Positions 15,849-24,422 of a stretch of DNA of 32,910 nucleotides are shown here, piece after piece. Origin of the DNA: Bacteroidota bacterium. GTDB lineage: Bacteria > Bacteroidota > Bacteroidia > Chitinophagales > Chitinophagaceae. Position 1 is the stretch's first letter; each line of letters opens with the position of its first letter. The position numbers were made by a program, and so were the translations under genes. The DNA lies in the NCBI GenBank assembly GCA_004292575.1, contig RDXD01000369.1, positions 1 through 32,910 on the forward strand, in the 5' to 3' direction. The notes beneath the pieces are model-generated. The model had not been told where the DNA came from. It saw only the letters and a list, made by a program, of their open reading frames with translations, and did not search any database.

Positions 15849-18425
15849 ATGGATAATAACTTTTCGCCGCAGGTAAAAGAAATCATCTCGTATAGCAGGG
15901 AGGAAGCCCTGCGTTTGGGAAACGATTTTATTGGTACGGAGCACTTGCTCCTTGGCCTTATTAGAGACGGTGAAAACACCGCCATCAACGTACTTAAGCG
16001 CTTCAATGTAGATTTATACGAGCTGCGCAAAGAGGTTGAGCTCACCGTAAAAGACAAGACGGGAAAAAACATTGCTAATATTAATAGCCTCCCACTTACA
16101 AGGCAGGCTGAAAAGGTAATTCGCATTACCGTGCTGGAAGCCAAAGCCCTTAAAAGCCCAATGGTAGAAAGCGAACATTTAATGTTGAGCATTTTAAAAA
16201 ACAAAGAAAACATTGCAACACAAATATTGATGCAGTACGACATTGACTACGATTCGTTTAGAAACGAACTGGGTATGGTGCGGAGTGGCGAGGGAACTGC
16301 CCGCGCCGACTATACCGACGACAACGACGACGATTTTGAAGAAGAAAAACGCGCTGGTGGTTATGGCCAACAGCGCCCCGGCGCACCCGCCGGAAAGCAA
16401 GCCCCGCAAACAAAAAGTAAAACGCCGGTGCTTGACAATTTTGGCCGCGATATTACCAAGCTGGCCGAAAACGGCACCCTTGACCCCATTATTGGACGAG
16501 AAAACGAAATTGAGCGGGTAAGCCAAATTTTGAGTAGGCGCAAAAAAAACAACCCCATACTTATAGGCGAACCAGGTGTGGGCAAAACCGCCATTGTGGA
16601 AGGTTTGGCGCTGCGCATAGTGCAGCGTAAAGTAAGCCGGGTTTTGTTTGACAAACGTGTGATTAGCCTCGATTTGGCGGCCTTGGTAGCTGGCACCAAA
16701 TACCGCGGACAGTTTGAGGAACGCATGAAGTCGATAATGACCGAGCTGGAAAAAAACCGCGATGTCATTTTGTTTATTGATGAAATACACACCATTGTGG
16801 GTGCGGGTGGTGCCAGCGGCAGCCTTGATGCCAGCAATATTTTTAAGCCTGCCCTAGCTCGCGGCGAACTGCAATGCATTGGTGCCAGCACCCTTGATGA
16901 GTACCGCATGCACATAGAGAAAGATGGTGCTTTAGATCGGCGCTTTCAAAAAGTACTGGTGGAGCAGCCTAGTGTGGAGGAAACCATACTTATTTTAAAC
17001 AACATTAAAAGCAAGTATGAAGACTACCACAACGTGGTGTATAGCCAGGAAGCCATTGAAGCCTGCGTAAAACTGAGCGACCGCTACATGACCGATCGCT
17101 TGCTTCCCGACAAAGCCATTGACGTACTTGACGAAGTTGGTGCACGTGTACACCTAAAAAATATAAATGTACCCACCAATATTTTGGAACTGGAGAAAAA
17201 AATTGAGGACATTAAGGTTGAAAAGAATAAGGTGGTAAAAAGCCAGCGCTTTGAAGAGGCTGCTTCCCTACGCGATAACGAAAAGCGCCTGGGCGAAGAA
17301 TTGGAGCGTGCAAAACTGCAATGGGAGGAGGAAAGCCGCCACAAACGCTATCCTATAGAAGAAGAGCAGATTGCGGAAGTGGTGAGTATGATGACCGGCA
17401 TACCAGTTAAGCGCATGGTGCAGGCGGAAACCGAGAAACTACGCCGCATGGGCGAAGACATGAAGGACATGGTGGTGGGCCAAAACGAGGCCATTGCAAA
17501 AGTGGTAAAAGCCATCCAGCGCAATCGGGTTGGATTAAAAGACCCCAAAAAGCCAATTGGTACCTTTATATTTTTAGGGCCTACGGGTGTGGGCAAAACC
17601 GAACTGGCCCGCAGCTTGGCCCGATACATGTTTGATAGCGAAGACGCCTTGATTCGCATTGACATGAGTGAGTACATGGAGAAGTTTACAGTAAGTAGGC
17701 TAATTGGTGCGCCTCCCGGCTATGTAGGCTACGAAGAGGGCGGACAGCTAACCGAAAAAGTACGTCGCAAGCCTTATAGTGTCATCTTACTCGATGAAAT
17801 TGAGAAGGCTCACCCAGATATTTACAACATCTTGCTTCAAGTGCTGGATGATGGGCAGCTTACCGATGGGTTGGGCCGAAAAATTGACTTTAAAAATACC
17901 ACCATCATTATGACGAGCAATATTGGTGCCCGTCAACTAAAGGACTTTGGCGATGGCGTAGGCTTTGCAACCGCCACACGCATGCAAAATGCCGAAGAAA
18001 ATAACAAAGCTGTTATTGAAAAGGCGCTTAAAAAAACCTTTAGCCCCGAGTTTCTAAACCGCGTGGACGATGTAATTATTTTTAACAGCCTTAATCGCGA
18101 AGACATTTTTGCCATCATCGATATTTTGATGAAGGGTGTAACAAAACGCTTAACCACACTAGGATTTAGCCTTACACTTACCGAGGCAGCCAAGGATTTT
18201 ATTGCCGATAAAGGGTACGATAGCCAGTATGGGGCAAGGCCTTTGCACCGTGCCATTCAGAAATACCTCGAAGACCCATTGGCGGAAGAAATACTAAATT
18301 TCAGCGTGAAAAACGGTGATGTTTTGGTGGCTGATTTAGATAAGGAGAACCAGAAGCTGGTGTTTTCGTATAATGCCGCGCAGGTGGAAGCCCCTGCCGA
18401 ACCTAATGCCAGCATAGAGGAGTAA
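15849..18425 (+). CDS. clpC: ATP-dependent Clp protease ATP-binding subunit ClpC
   Basis: 858 residues. The N-terminal Clp repeats (FSPQVKEIISYSREEALRLG) are followed by AAA1 with Walker A GEPGVGKT at 240-247, a UVR-type coiled segment around residues 445-490, and AAA2 with Walker A GPTGVGKT at 577-584. A VGF tripeptide at residues 704-706 corresponds to the ClpP-docking loop, so this is a ClpP partner and not the disaggregase ClpB. It unfolds proteins and feeds them to ClpP in the cytoplasm. Upstream, TAATATTG at 15818-15825 is one base off the -7 consensus, with TTG at 15791-15793, a spacer of 24. The gene stands alone and ends in a strong terminator. Confidence 0.96.
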   Translation: MDNNFSPQVKEIISYSREEALRLGNDFIGTEHLLLGLIRDGENTAINVLKRFNVDLYELRKEVELTVKDKTGKNIANINSLPLTRQAEKVIRITVLEAKALKSPMVESEHLMLSILKNKENIATQILMQYDIDYDSFRNELGMVRSGEGTARADYTDDNDDDFEEEKRAGGYGQQRPGAPAGKQAPQTKSKTPVLDNFGRDITKLAENGTLDPIIGRENEIERVSQILSRRKKNNPILIGEPGVGKTAIVEGLALRIVQRKVSRVLFDKRVISLDLAALVAGTKYRGQFEERMKSIMTELEKNRDVILFIDEIHTIVGAGGASGSLDASNIFKPALARGELQCIGASTLDEYRMHIEKDGALDRRFQKVLVEQPSVEETILILNNIKSKYEDYHNVVYSQEAIEACVKLSDRYMTDRLLPDKAIDVLDEVGARVHLKNINVPTNILELEKKIEDIKVEKNKVVKSQRFEEAASLRDNEKRLGEELERAKLQWEEESRHKRYPIEEEQIAEVVSMMTGIPVKRMVQAETEKLRRMGEDMKDMVVGQNEAIAKVVKAIQRNRVGLKDPKKPIGTFIFLGPTGVGKTELARSLARYMFDSEDALIRIDMSEYMEKFTVSRLIGAPPGYVGYEEGGQLTEKVRRKPYSVILLDEIEKAHPDIYNILLQVLDDGQLTDGLGRKIDFKNTTIIMTSNIGARQLKDFGDGVGFATATRMQNAEENNKAVIEKALKKTFSPEFLNRVDDVIIFNSLNREDIFAIIDILMKGVTKRLTTLGFSLTLTEAAKDFIADKGYDSQYGARPLHRAIQKYLEDPLAEEILNFSVKNGDVLVADLDKENQKLVFSYNAAQVEAPAEPNASIEE

Positions 18426-18452
18426 GTATGACCACGCACAAATTGATGAAGC

Positions 18453-18486
18453 AAAACCCTGTGTGTACGCACAGGGTTTTTTATTT
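18453..18486. terminator. Terminator between clpC and the histidine kinase gene
   Basis: An 11-base perfect stem (AAAACCCTGTG at 18453-18463 and CACAGGGTTTT at 18470-18480) with a 6-base loop, followed by TTATTT. The A-run on the left side gives a shorter T-run on the minus strand, so it may serve both converging genes, with the better tail on the plus strand. Confidence 0.88.
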
Positions 18487-18505
18487 GGCGGCAAAAATGT
18501 CTCCA

Positions 18506-19546
18506 TCAGACTGCGGGCAATTCCATTACAAAACTGGTGTATTCTCCATCTTCGGTTTCCAGCTTTAACTCACCGCCATGGGCTTTTGCAATTTCGTAGC
18601 TAAGCGATAAGCCAAGCCCTGTACCCTGCCCCGTAGGTTTTGTGGTAAAAAAAGGCTGAAAGACTTTTTCGCGAATGGCTGCGGGAATACCGCCACCATT
18701 GTCTTTTACACTGAGCAAAACCATTTTTGGCGTGGCTTCAATACCAAGTGTAATTTGTGGTGCATAATCGGGCGAAGCGGCTAATTGGCGCTGCTTGACG
18801 GCATACAGTGCATTTGTAATAAGATTGATTAAAACACGCCCTATGTCCTGTGCATTTACCTTAAGCGCGGGCAAATCGTTTTCAAACTGGGTAATTAGTT
18901 TTACCTGAAAGCCCTTTTCTTTTGCTGCAAAACCATGATAGGCCAGCCGCCAACATTCATCCATCATCAATTTAAAATCAGCCACTTCCTCAAGGCTGCC
19001 ACTGCTGCGGGCATGCTGCAGCATGGCTTTTACAATGGAATCGGCCCGCTTACCATGCAGTACAATTTTTTTCAAATTATCCCTAATATCCGAACTCAGT
19101 TCTTCCGCTAGTGCCGTTTTGGTGCTTTCTGCGCCAGTTTCGTACTCATCAAACAACTCAATGGTAACTTCTGCAAAATTGTTAACAAAGTTTAGCGGGT
19201 TTTGAATTTCGTGGGCCACCCCGGCGGTAAGCTCTCCCAATGAAGCCATTTTTTCGCGCTGTATCAGCTGCATTTGGGTTGCTTTAAGCTCAACAAGCGA
19301 GGCCTGCAACGCCTCTTTTTGTTGCCGCAATTCCGCAGTGCGTTCGTCCACTTTCTGTTCCAACACGCGGTTTTGGTTGGTTAGCAATACCTGCTCCTGT
19401 TCCAGCAATGCCTGCACCTCTTTTTGATAACGCAGTTTCCGCTTCTGAATGTTTACAAAAGCAATAAGGAAATTGGCAAACAGCAATACCATGCCAACTA
19501 CGCCAATGACAATCCTTACGGTTAGGCTAATTTCTATAAGGTACAT
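18506..19546 (-). CDS. Sensor histidine kinase with one membrane segment
   Basis: The ATG at 19546 (346 residues) is chosen because it yields a membrane segment at about residues 7-30 and overlaps the upstream gene by 20 bases; the longer frame starts inside that gene without a plausible start. After the helix comes a long coiled coil (about residues 35-105, rich in Q/E/L), then the phosphoacceptor His112 in GVAHEIQNPLNF, an N-box NLITNAL, the G1 box DNGGGIP and the G2 box GTGLGLSLS. There is no extracytoplasmic sensor domain and no receiver domain. The overlap with the multi-pass membrane gene suggests the two proteins work together. No response regulator gene is adjacent. Confidence 0.9.
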   Translation of the reverse strand: MYLIEISLTVRIVIGVVGMVLLFANFLIAFVNIQKRKLRYQKEVQALLEQEQVLLTNQNRVLEQKVDERTAELRQQKEALQASLVELKATQMQLIQREKMASLGELTAGVAHEIQNPLNFVNNFAEVTIELFDEYETGAESTKTALAEELSSDIRDNLKKIVLHGKRADSIVKAMLQHARSSGSLEEVADFKLMMDECWRLAYHGFAAKEKGFQVKLITQFENDLPALKVNAQDIGRVLINLITNALYAVKQRQLAASPDYAPQITLGIEATPKMVLLSVKDNGGGIPAAIREKVFQPFFTTKPTGQGTGLGLSLSYEIAKAHGGELKLETEDGEYTSFVMELPAV

Positions 19547-20195
19547 ACAATGCTTTGGCCATAAAAATACAGAATATAATGTAAGCCAAATTATGCACGT
19601 TCCACATCCATTCGGCCAAGTCGGGCTCCTGAAGTACAAGCGGCTCGTAAAATAAAAAAACAAAAAAATTAACTACCACAAATACCGCCAAACCGGTTAC
19701 AACCCAAAAGTCTTTTCGGGTAAGGTAGTTACTGTCGTTTTGGTTAAGCAACCCAAAATAATACAGCATACAATTTGCCAGCAGCATAAAGGCCTCTGTG
19801 GTCATGGCATTGCTACTTATACGACTGGTGTCGAAAAAATGCTCTACAAATAAAAAGTTTACCGCCATTAAAACCACATAAATCATCACCAGTACTTTCT
19901 GCAAACGCGGATAGGTTGTGCTGCCAATCTTTAAGAAAAACCATGTAAAACAACCGTAGCGTAAAACCGAATGAAGGTTGTAAAGCGGCGTATTGCTGGC
20001 GGCCCATGTGGGCAGTTGGTGAATGTTATCGCCAATAATATCACAGACAAGATTGATGACCAATGCGCACCACAAATACACAAGCACAGGGCGAAGCATA
20101 AGGGGCTGCTGCCTTCGCAAGGCCAGCACACCGATGGGTATTAGTAGTGCCCAAAACTCCGACCAATCGTAAAACTGCTGAAGATAACTTTCCAT
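19527..20195 (-). CDS. Multi-pass membrane protein, probable sensor partner of the kinase
   Basis: 222 residues with about six or seven hydrophobic helices, for example FWALLIPIGVLAL, LVYLWCALVINLVCDIIG, VLVMIYVVLMAVNFLFV, WVVTGLAVFVVVNFFVFLF and LAYIIFCIFMAKALYV. I do not recognise the family by name. It resembles membrane proteins that stand before histidine kinases in other Bacteroidetes. The kinase starts inside its 3' end, giving translational coupling. The sequence reading TTG-N16-TAAATTTTG on the minus strand near 20241-20214 is a possible promoter, about 19 bases from the ATG. Function inferred: sensing or anchoring for the kinase. Confidence 0.75.
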   Translation of the reverse strand: MESYLQQFYDWSEFWALLIPIGVLALRRQQPLMLRPVLVYLWCALVINLVCDIIGDNIHQLPTWAASNTPLYNLHSVLRYGCFTWFFLKIGSTTYPRLQKVLVMIYVVLMAVNFLFVEHFFDTSRISSNAMTTEAFMLLANCMLYYFGLLNQNDSNYLTRKDFWVVTGLAVFVVVNFFVFLFYEPLVLQEPDLAEWMWNVHNLAYIIFCIFMAKALYVPYRN

Positions 20196-20670
20196 CTCTT
20201 TATTTCGGTTCTACAAAATTTAGTGCATTATTGCTTTGCAACGGTCTTTTTAAAGTCTATAAGCAGGATGTAACATTACGCAGAAAACTCCCCCTTATTG
20301 GTGGTAGGCATGTGGCAGGTTGTGTGGATTTGGTCATCCAGTTTTTAGTGGGTTTATTTTCTATGTTGCCTTTAAAGCCATACAATGCGTCGTTTTTATT
20401 TAGCCAGAAGCCTCAAATATCCAGAAAAAGCCAATCGACAAAGAAAGCAGGCTGCATTGCCTTAGGCATTTATGAGATCGGCATACCCAAAAACAACCTG
20501 AGCGCTGGGCGAAAATAAGACCCGAAGCCAGATAAGTATGCAGTGCTTAGGTGCTGTTGAGGTTATAAGGCGTGCAAAAACAAAGATTCTTTTAAAAATG
20601 AAAGCCGCCAAAACCCTTTGTCTCAAAAACTTTAACCATCTTGTGGGCTAAACCCCATAAAAACCATTGT
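20196..20670. other. Intergenic stretch, no gene seen
   Basis: This holds the upstream regions of the membrane protein gene (minus) and of the lipoprotein gene (plus). An open frame on the plus strand (20147-20518) overlaps the start of the membrane protein gene and has no recognisable sequence. I see TTTG at 20617-20620 before the lipoprotein gene but no matching -7 box. Confidence 0.5.
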
Positions 20671-21303
20671 ATGAACAAATCTTTTTTTGCCATGTGCTGT
20701 TTACTGCTGCTTGCAATTGTGGGCTGTAAGGACCCTGCATCGGCCCCAACCCCCGCTAACAATGCCTTGGGCAAAGAATCGCCGGTAAGTGTTGCAAGTA
20801 ATGCCGACGACTCCCTTTCTGCCTACCTAGACACCTTGATGATTAGTGCCGCCACATTTAACAAGCTCCAACTACTCCGAAAAACCCGTGCCGTTTACCG
20901 CTACGAGTTTCAAAACAAAAAACTGCAACTCACCGGATACTCATTTTCATGCCCCGGCGCCACCAGCAACTGTAAGCCTGTATTAGACAGCACTGCTCCG
21001 TTTATGACCACAGCATCACTAGCTGCTTCAAAAGTTGTATTGAAAAACGGCACCCGACTCACCAGCTTGGTGCTTAGGGATAAAGACATTGACCGTGCAC
21101 TTCGCGCCATTAGCAAGAATAAATACAAAACCATACTTTTTGTACCCCAGCCGGATACGCAAGCTGGCTCCGACGGGTTTAAATGGAGCATCTATTTTTC
21201 AAAAGATGACTTAGACCAGCTAAAATCGCTGGTACGTCAACCCATAATTGATGGTGATGCCGAACTTAACCCCGCGCCACCACGTGGCTATGGCACCGAT
21301 TAA
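20671..21303 (+). CDS. Lipoprotein of unknown function
   Basis: The ATG at 20671 gives 210 residues with a lipoprotein signal, MNKSFFAMCCLLLLAIVGC; the lipobox ends at Cys19. The longer frame from 20641 has polar residues first and is less likely. After a low-complexity linker rich in A, P and S, the mature part has one Cys pair near the middle (SFSCPGATSNCKP), suggesting a disulfide, and a mixed alpha/beta C-terminal half containing LVLRDKDIDRALRAISKNKY. I recognise no family. It is a single gene closed by a strong terminator that it shares with rplI. Confidence 0.8.
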   Translation: MNKSFFAMCCLLLLAIVGCKDPASAPTPANNALGKESPVSVASNADDSLSAYLDTLMISAATFNKLQLLRKTRAVYRYEFQNKKLQLTGYSFSCPGATSNCKPVLDSTAPFMTTASLAASKVVLKNGTRLTSLVLRDKDIDRALRAISKNKYKTILFVPQPDTQAGSDGFKWSIYFSKDDLDQLKSLVRQPIIDGDAELNPAPPRGYGTD

Positions 21304-21325
21304 GGGCTTGTGAGGCTGTATGGTC

Positions 21326-21361
21326 AAAAAAAATCCCACCAATACAGGTGGGATTTTTTTT
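21326..21361. terminator. Bidirectional terminator between the lipoprotein gene and rplI
   Basis: AAAAAAAATCCCACC, a 6-base loop, then GGTGGGATTTTTTTT: a fully symmetrical stem with a run of A on one side and T on the other, so it works on both strands for the converging lipoprotein and ribosomal protein genes. Confidence 0.92.
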
Positions 21362-21377
21362 ATGAATGATCTATGGG

Positions 21378-21824
21378 TTATTCAGCTATTACATCAAACT
21401 CTAGCTCGGTATTACTACCATTACCAAAGTCGATGGTGGCTTTAAATGTACCCAACTCTTTCACATCATCAACAATGTGGATGCGGCGGCGGTCGATTTC
21501 GTAGCCCTTTTGCTCGCGTATGGCGCGGCTTATCTGCACCGAAGTTACGCTACCAAAAATTTTGCCCGAGGTACCCACCTTAGCACCAATTTTAAGGTTG
21601 CCATCTTTAAGTTTGGCAACTACTTCATTAATGGCCGCCAATAGCTTAGCCTCTTTTTTGGCCTGTACCTTCAACTTTTCGTCTCTCAGTTTCAGGTTAG
21701 TTGGGCTGGCTTCTACGGCAAACTTACTGGGAATAAGAAAGTTACGGGCATAGCCGTTTTTCACGGTTACCAGCTCGTTGATACCACCTAGGTTGTTGAC
21801 GTCTTGAATAAGAATTACTTGCAT
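21378..21824 (-). CDS. rplI: 50S ribosomal protein L9
   Basis: The ATG at 21824 gives 148 residues and the standard N terminus MQVILIQDVNNLGG followed by VKNGYARNFLIPSKFA, which binds 23S rRNA. A long central helix rich in K, E and A and a C-terminal domain (GKIFGSVTSVQIS) complete the normal L9 layout. The open frame extends to 21857 but the extra residues are not L9. It is the last gene of rpsF-rpsR-rplI, 118 bases after rpsR, and ends at a bidirectional terminator. Confidence 0.98.
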   Translation of the reverse strand: MQVILIQDVNNLGGINELVTVKNGYARNFLIPSKFAVEASPTNLKLRDEKLKVQAKKEAKLLAAINEVVAKLKDGNLKIGAKVGTSGKIFGSVTSVQISRAIREQKGYEIDRRRIHIVDDVKELGTFKATIDFGNGSNTELEFDVIAE

Positions 21825-21942
21825 GTTGTGTTCGTTTGCTCCCAGAGCCCAGCACACCTTTGGTGGCTGTCCTTCAAAACCGCAGGTATGCGTTTTTGAG
21901 TTAGGGAATGGTTACTAAAAAAAGAGAAATGGGGGGTTCTAC

Positions 21943-22206
21943 CTATTTCATCAAATCGGTTACGTAGGGTAACAAGGCCATTTGGCGTGCCTTTTTTACC
22001 GCATCGCTTACTTTGCGCTGAAACTTTAAGCTATTGCCACTAAGCCTGCGCGGCAGCAATTTGCCCTGTTCATTTAAAAACTTCTTTAAAAAATCGGCGT
22101 CTTTATAGTCAATGTATTTGATGCCCATTTTCTTAAACCGGCAATACTTTTTTTGACGCTTTTCCTGCTTGTGCGCAGTAAGGTATTTTATTTCGTTGCG
22201 TGCCAT
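21943..22206 (-). CDS. rpsR: 30S ribosomal protein S18
   Basis: 87 residues, starting [20 protein letters not shown], a Bacteroidetes-style N terminus, followed by [16 protein letters not shown] and the conserved [25 protein letters not shown] core that packs against S6 in the 30S platform. The start lies 4 bases after the rpsF stop, so the two are translated together, matching the S6:S18 heterodimer. Confidence 0.98.
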   Translation of the reverse strand: MARNEIKYLTAHKQEKRQKKYCRFKKMGIKYIDYKDADFLKKFLNEQGKLLPRRLSGNSLKFQRKVSDAVKKARQMALLPYVTDLMK

Positions 22207-22210
22207 AATC

Positions 22211-22567
22211 TTAAGCTTCGGTGTTTTCTACTTGTTTAGAACCCACACCACTTCTTTTACGGCCATTGTACTCGACGGCGTGTTTATCGAGTTTGTTTAC
22301 CATGTGGCGCATTACGTTCTCGTCGCGCAACAGTTGGATTTTAAGCTTTTCAATAAAGCTAGCATCGGCGGTAAATTCCAGTACCCAGTACAAACCTGTT
22401 GTTTTCTTCTGGATTGGATACGCCAGCGATTTGAGCCCCCAGGGTTGTTCTGCTACAAAAGCACCACCGGCATCTGTTACCATGGTGTTGTACTTTGCCA
22501 TACTGGCTTTGTACTCTTCGTCGCTAAGAACAGGGGTAAAAATCACCATCAGTTCATAATTGTTCAT
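22211..22567 (-). CDS. rpsF: 30S ribosomal protein S6
   Basis: 118 residues, opening [20 protein letters not shown], with the conserved [20 protein letters not shown] and [19 protein letters not shown]. It binds S18 and 16S rRNA in the small subunit. It is the first gene of a three-gene operon with a well-formed Bacteroidetes promoter about 90 bases upstream and two hairpins in the leader, where autoregulation by S6:S18 would be expected. Confidence 0.98.
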   Translation of the reverse strand: MNNYELMVIFTPVLSDEEYKASMAKYNTMVTDAGGAFVAEQPWGLKSLAYPIQKKTTGLYWVLEFTADASFIEKLKIQLLRDENVMRHMVNKLDKHAVEYNGRKRSGVGSKQVENTEA

Positions 22568-22604
22568 GATCCCTGTTTGTTTTTAAAGTGTTTTACAATG
22601 GACA

Positions 22605-22645
22605 TGGCACTAAATGCCACGAATTCAGTCAATTTTAGCTGAATT
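22605..22645 (-). promoter_or_regulatory. Leader hairpins upstream of rpsF
   Basis: Read on the minus strand, the leader forms AATTCAG/CTGAATT (22645-22639 with 22628-22622; 10-base loop) and TGGCA/TGCCA (22619-22615 with 22609-22605). The first starts about at the inferred transcript end. Leaders of rpsF genes in several phyla carry an S6:S18-binding structure with a CCG bulge; I do not see that bulge clearly here, so the link to autoregulation is only a possibility. Confidence 0.4.
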
Positions 22646-22652
22646 TGGGCGG

Positions 22653-22684
22653 CAAAAGTAGGTGTATCGGCGCATATAAACAAA
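22653..22684 (-). promoter_or_regulatory. Promoter of rpsF-rpsR-rplI
   Basis: On the minus strand: -33 TTTG (22684-22681), a 20-base spacer, and -7 TACTTTTG (22660-22653), an exact match to the Bacteroidetes TTTG-N-TAnnTTTG pattern. The expected start of transcription is near 22646, giving a leader of about 80 bases. The -33 box is itself the end of a second perfect -7 box, TAGGTTTG (22688-22681), which lacks its own -33 partner. Confidence 0.75.
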
Positions 22685-22865
22685 CCTATAGCCATCTTTT
22701 GAGCGTTATGGCATCTTTTTGCTGTTTTTGGGTTCAATCCTGTGCAGTAATTTCTATTCTGTACTACCTAGTATGCACTCGTTACCATGGTCCCGGCCTT
22801 ACCGTTTTCAGTCTTTGTAGCTGCACACACCGTCCTTAATACAACAGTTAGTGCTGAGTAGGCTG

Positions 22866-22873
22866 TATTTTTG
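22866..22873 (+). promoter_or_regulatory. Possible -7 promoter box of aat
   Basis: TATTTTTG fits the TAnnTTTG consensus exactly and lies 26 bases before the aat ATG. The nearest TTTG upstream (22814-22817) is too far away to be a -33 box, so the call is weak. Confidence 0.35.
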
Positions 22874-22899
22874 ATACCATTTACTCACTTTTTAATTGC

Positions 22900-23550
22900 A
22901 TGGCAGCACCTGTTTTACTTAGCGCACACAACTGCTGGTTTCCGCCACCCCACCAAGCCGATGCGGACGGTCTGCTGGCCATGGGCGGCACCCTAAGTAC
23001 GGAGCGACTGCTGGCAGCATACCGTTTGGGTATTTTCCCGTGGTATGCCGATGAGTTGCCGCTGTGGTGGCACCCCAACCCCCGATTTGTATTGTTTCCA
23101 AACAAACTTCGCGTAAGTAAAAGTATGCGACGCATTATGCAGCAGCAGCTGTTTGAAATAACTGAAAACCAGGACTTTAGCGCTGTAATAGCAGCTTGCA
23201 AAAACACCCCCCGCAAAGGACAAGAAGGCACTTGGATAAACCAAGACATGATAAACGCCTACACTACGTTGCACGCATCGGGTATGGCACACAGCTACGA
23301 GGCTTGGGAAAACGGACAATTGGTTGGTGGCTTATACGGCGTAAAGCTGGGCAAGGTGTTTTTTGGCGAGAGTATGTTTAGCCATAAAAGCAATGCCAGC
23401 AAGGCGGCGTTTATTGGAGCCGTACAAATGATGTTGCAGCAGGGCATTCAGCTAATTGATTGCCAGGTTTACACCGAACACTTAGAAAGCCTTGGAGCCG
23501 AAATGGTGGATAGGGAAACCTTTATGCTATGGCTTGAAAGATACTTGTGA
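22900..23550 (+). CDS. aat: Leucyl/phenylalanyl-tRNA--protein transferase
   Basis: 216 residues, the usual length. Motifs include FPPPHQADADGLLAMGG near the N terminus, LGIFPWYADELPLWWHPNPRF, and the conserved GGLYGVKLGKVFFGESMFS that forms the active centre, then LIDCQVYTEHLESLGAE. The enzyme adds Leu or Phe to N-terminal Arg/Lys of proteins, marking them for the ClpS/ClpAP N-end rule pathway; clpC is in this window but clpS was not seen. It is divergent from rpsF and has its own short terminator. Confidence 0.98.
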   Translation: MAAPVLLSAHNCWFPPPHQADADGLLAMGGTLSTERLLAAYRLGIFPWYADELPLWWHPNPRFVLFPNKLRVSKSMRRIMQQQLFEITENQDFSAVIAACKNTPRKGQEGTWINQDMINAYTTLHASGMAHSYEAWENGQLVGGLYGVKLGKVFFGESMFSHKSNASKAAFIGAVQMMLQQGIQLIDCQVYTEHLESLGAEMVDRETFMLWLERYL

Positions 23551-23579
23551 GCCATAGTACAGGGCTAAAATGGCACGGC

Positions 23580-23604
23580 ATCAACAATGGGTTGATTCTT
23601 TTTT
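23580..23604 (+). terminator. Terminator after aat
   Basis: A 6-base stem ATCAAC/GTTGAT with a 5-base loop, followed by TCTTTTTT, 30 bases after the aat stop. The stem is AT-rich, so termination may be partial. Confidence 0.6.
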
Positions 23605-23627
23605 CCACCGCCGGAATCGTGAATACA

Positions 23628-24329
23628 CTAAAAACCCGCCGAGCCATCGCGGACAACCACCTTTTTCTTACCTGCATTTTTCTTTTCCCAAGCCTCTACA
23701 ATATTGGGTTTTGCCGGTTTCTTACCCGCCAATATGCTGTCGGCACGCTGAGGCTTTTCGCGAACTTTAACGCCAAACATACCCAAAGGATTAACGGCGC
23801 TGTCGCGAAAGAAGTCTTCGGTGCGCTGCACAAATCCATTTTGAGGGTCGTACCATGTCCATTTGCCATGCTTCATGCTGTAGAACTCGTTTTTCACAAC
23901 CACCTTGGTGTACTTACCGTCCTCATACAAATCGGGAACATCCACAGTATCGTACTTTTTTGAGGGATCAATTGCCCACCAACTTTCCTCACGCTCCAAA
24001 CCAAGCACGCTGTAATACTGGCTTTTACCATTTAGCAGGCCCCATTTGTAGCTTTCTACCGAAAGTACGTCGCCCTGCACATTATAGCTGCGCCAAATGC
24101 CCTCTTTTCTGCCGTCCTTAAACGTGCCCTCTTCATCGTGGCCGGGCTGTCCGCGCAGTTCGGGCACCTTTATTAACCAATTGCCTTGCTTTAGGCCTTG
24201 CTTATCTACACAGTTTAGCGTGTCGCCTCGGTCGCTAAGCTTAAACGACACACATTGGGATCTGGCCGGCATGCCCAAAACAGTTAACAAAAGCAACATT
24301 CCAGCGCCCAGTATTTTGCTATGCTTCAT
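23628..24329 (-). CDS. Secreted MORN-like repeat protein
   Basis: The ATG at 24329 (233 residues) follows a TTG in the same frame at 24332. It has a signal peptide with core ILGAGMLLLLTVLG ending in ARSQ. The mature part has repeated short units of the form 'G..EG.W..Y...G' (DGRKEGIWRSYNVQG, KWGLLNGKSQYY, MKHGKWTWYDPQNG), characteristic of MORN-type beta hairpins as found in YwqK-like proteins. The C terminus is basic (KKNAGKKKVVVRDG). Cellular role unknown. It diverges from the BNR protein gene with 93 bases between, and converges on aat. Confidence 0.8.
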   Translation of the reverse strand: MKHSKILGAGMLLLLTVLGMPARSQCVSFKLSDRGDTLNCVDKQGLKQGNWLIKVPELRGQPGHDEEGTFKDGRKEGIWRSYNVQGDVLSVESYKWGLLNGKSQYYSVLGLEREESWWAIDPSKKYDTVDVPDLYEDGKYTKVVVKNEFYSMKHGKWTWYDPQNGFVQRTEDFFRDSAVNPLGMFGVKVREKPQRADSILAGKKPAKPNIVEAWEKKNAGKKKVVVRDGSAGF

Positions 24330-24422
24330 CAATTTTAAAAATTATGGTTCGTGTTAAGGAAAAATACGCATTTTAGCCAATCAAATCTCGAGTTGGCAGT
24401 TTCATTTTTTTACCACCCCAAT

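Noticed and set aside
16194-16915. Long minus-strand open frames within clpC
   Set aside because: They lie opposite a fully recognisable ClpC and show no protein-like motifs.
22729-22742. GGGTTCAATCC, resembling a tRNA T-arm
   Set aside because: The flanking bases do not form the 5-base stem, and no acceptor, D or anticodon arms are found.
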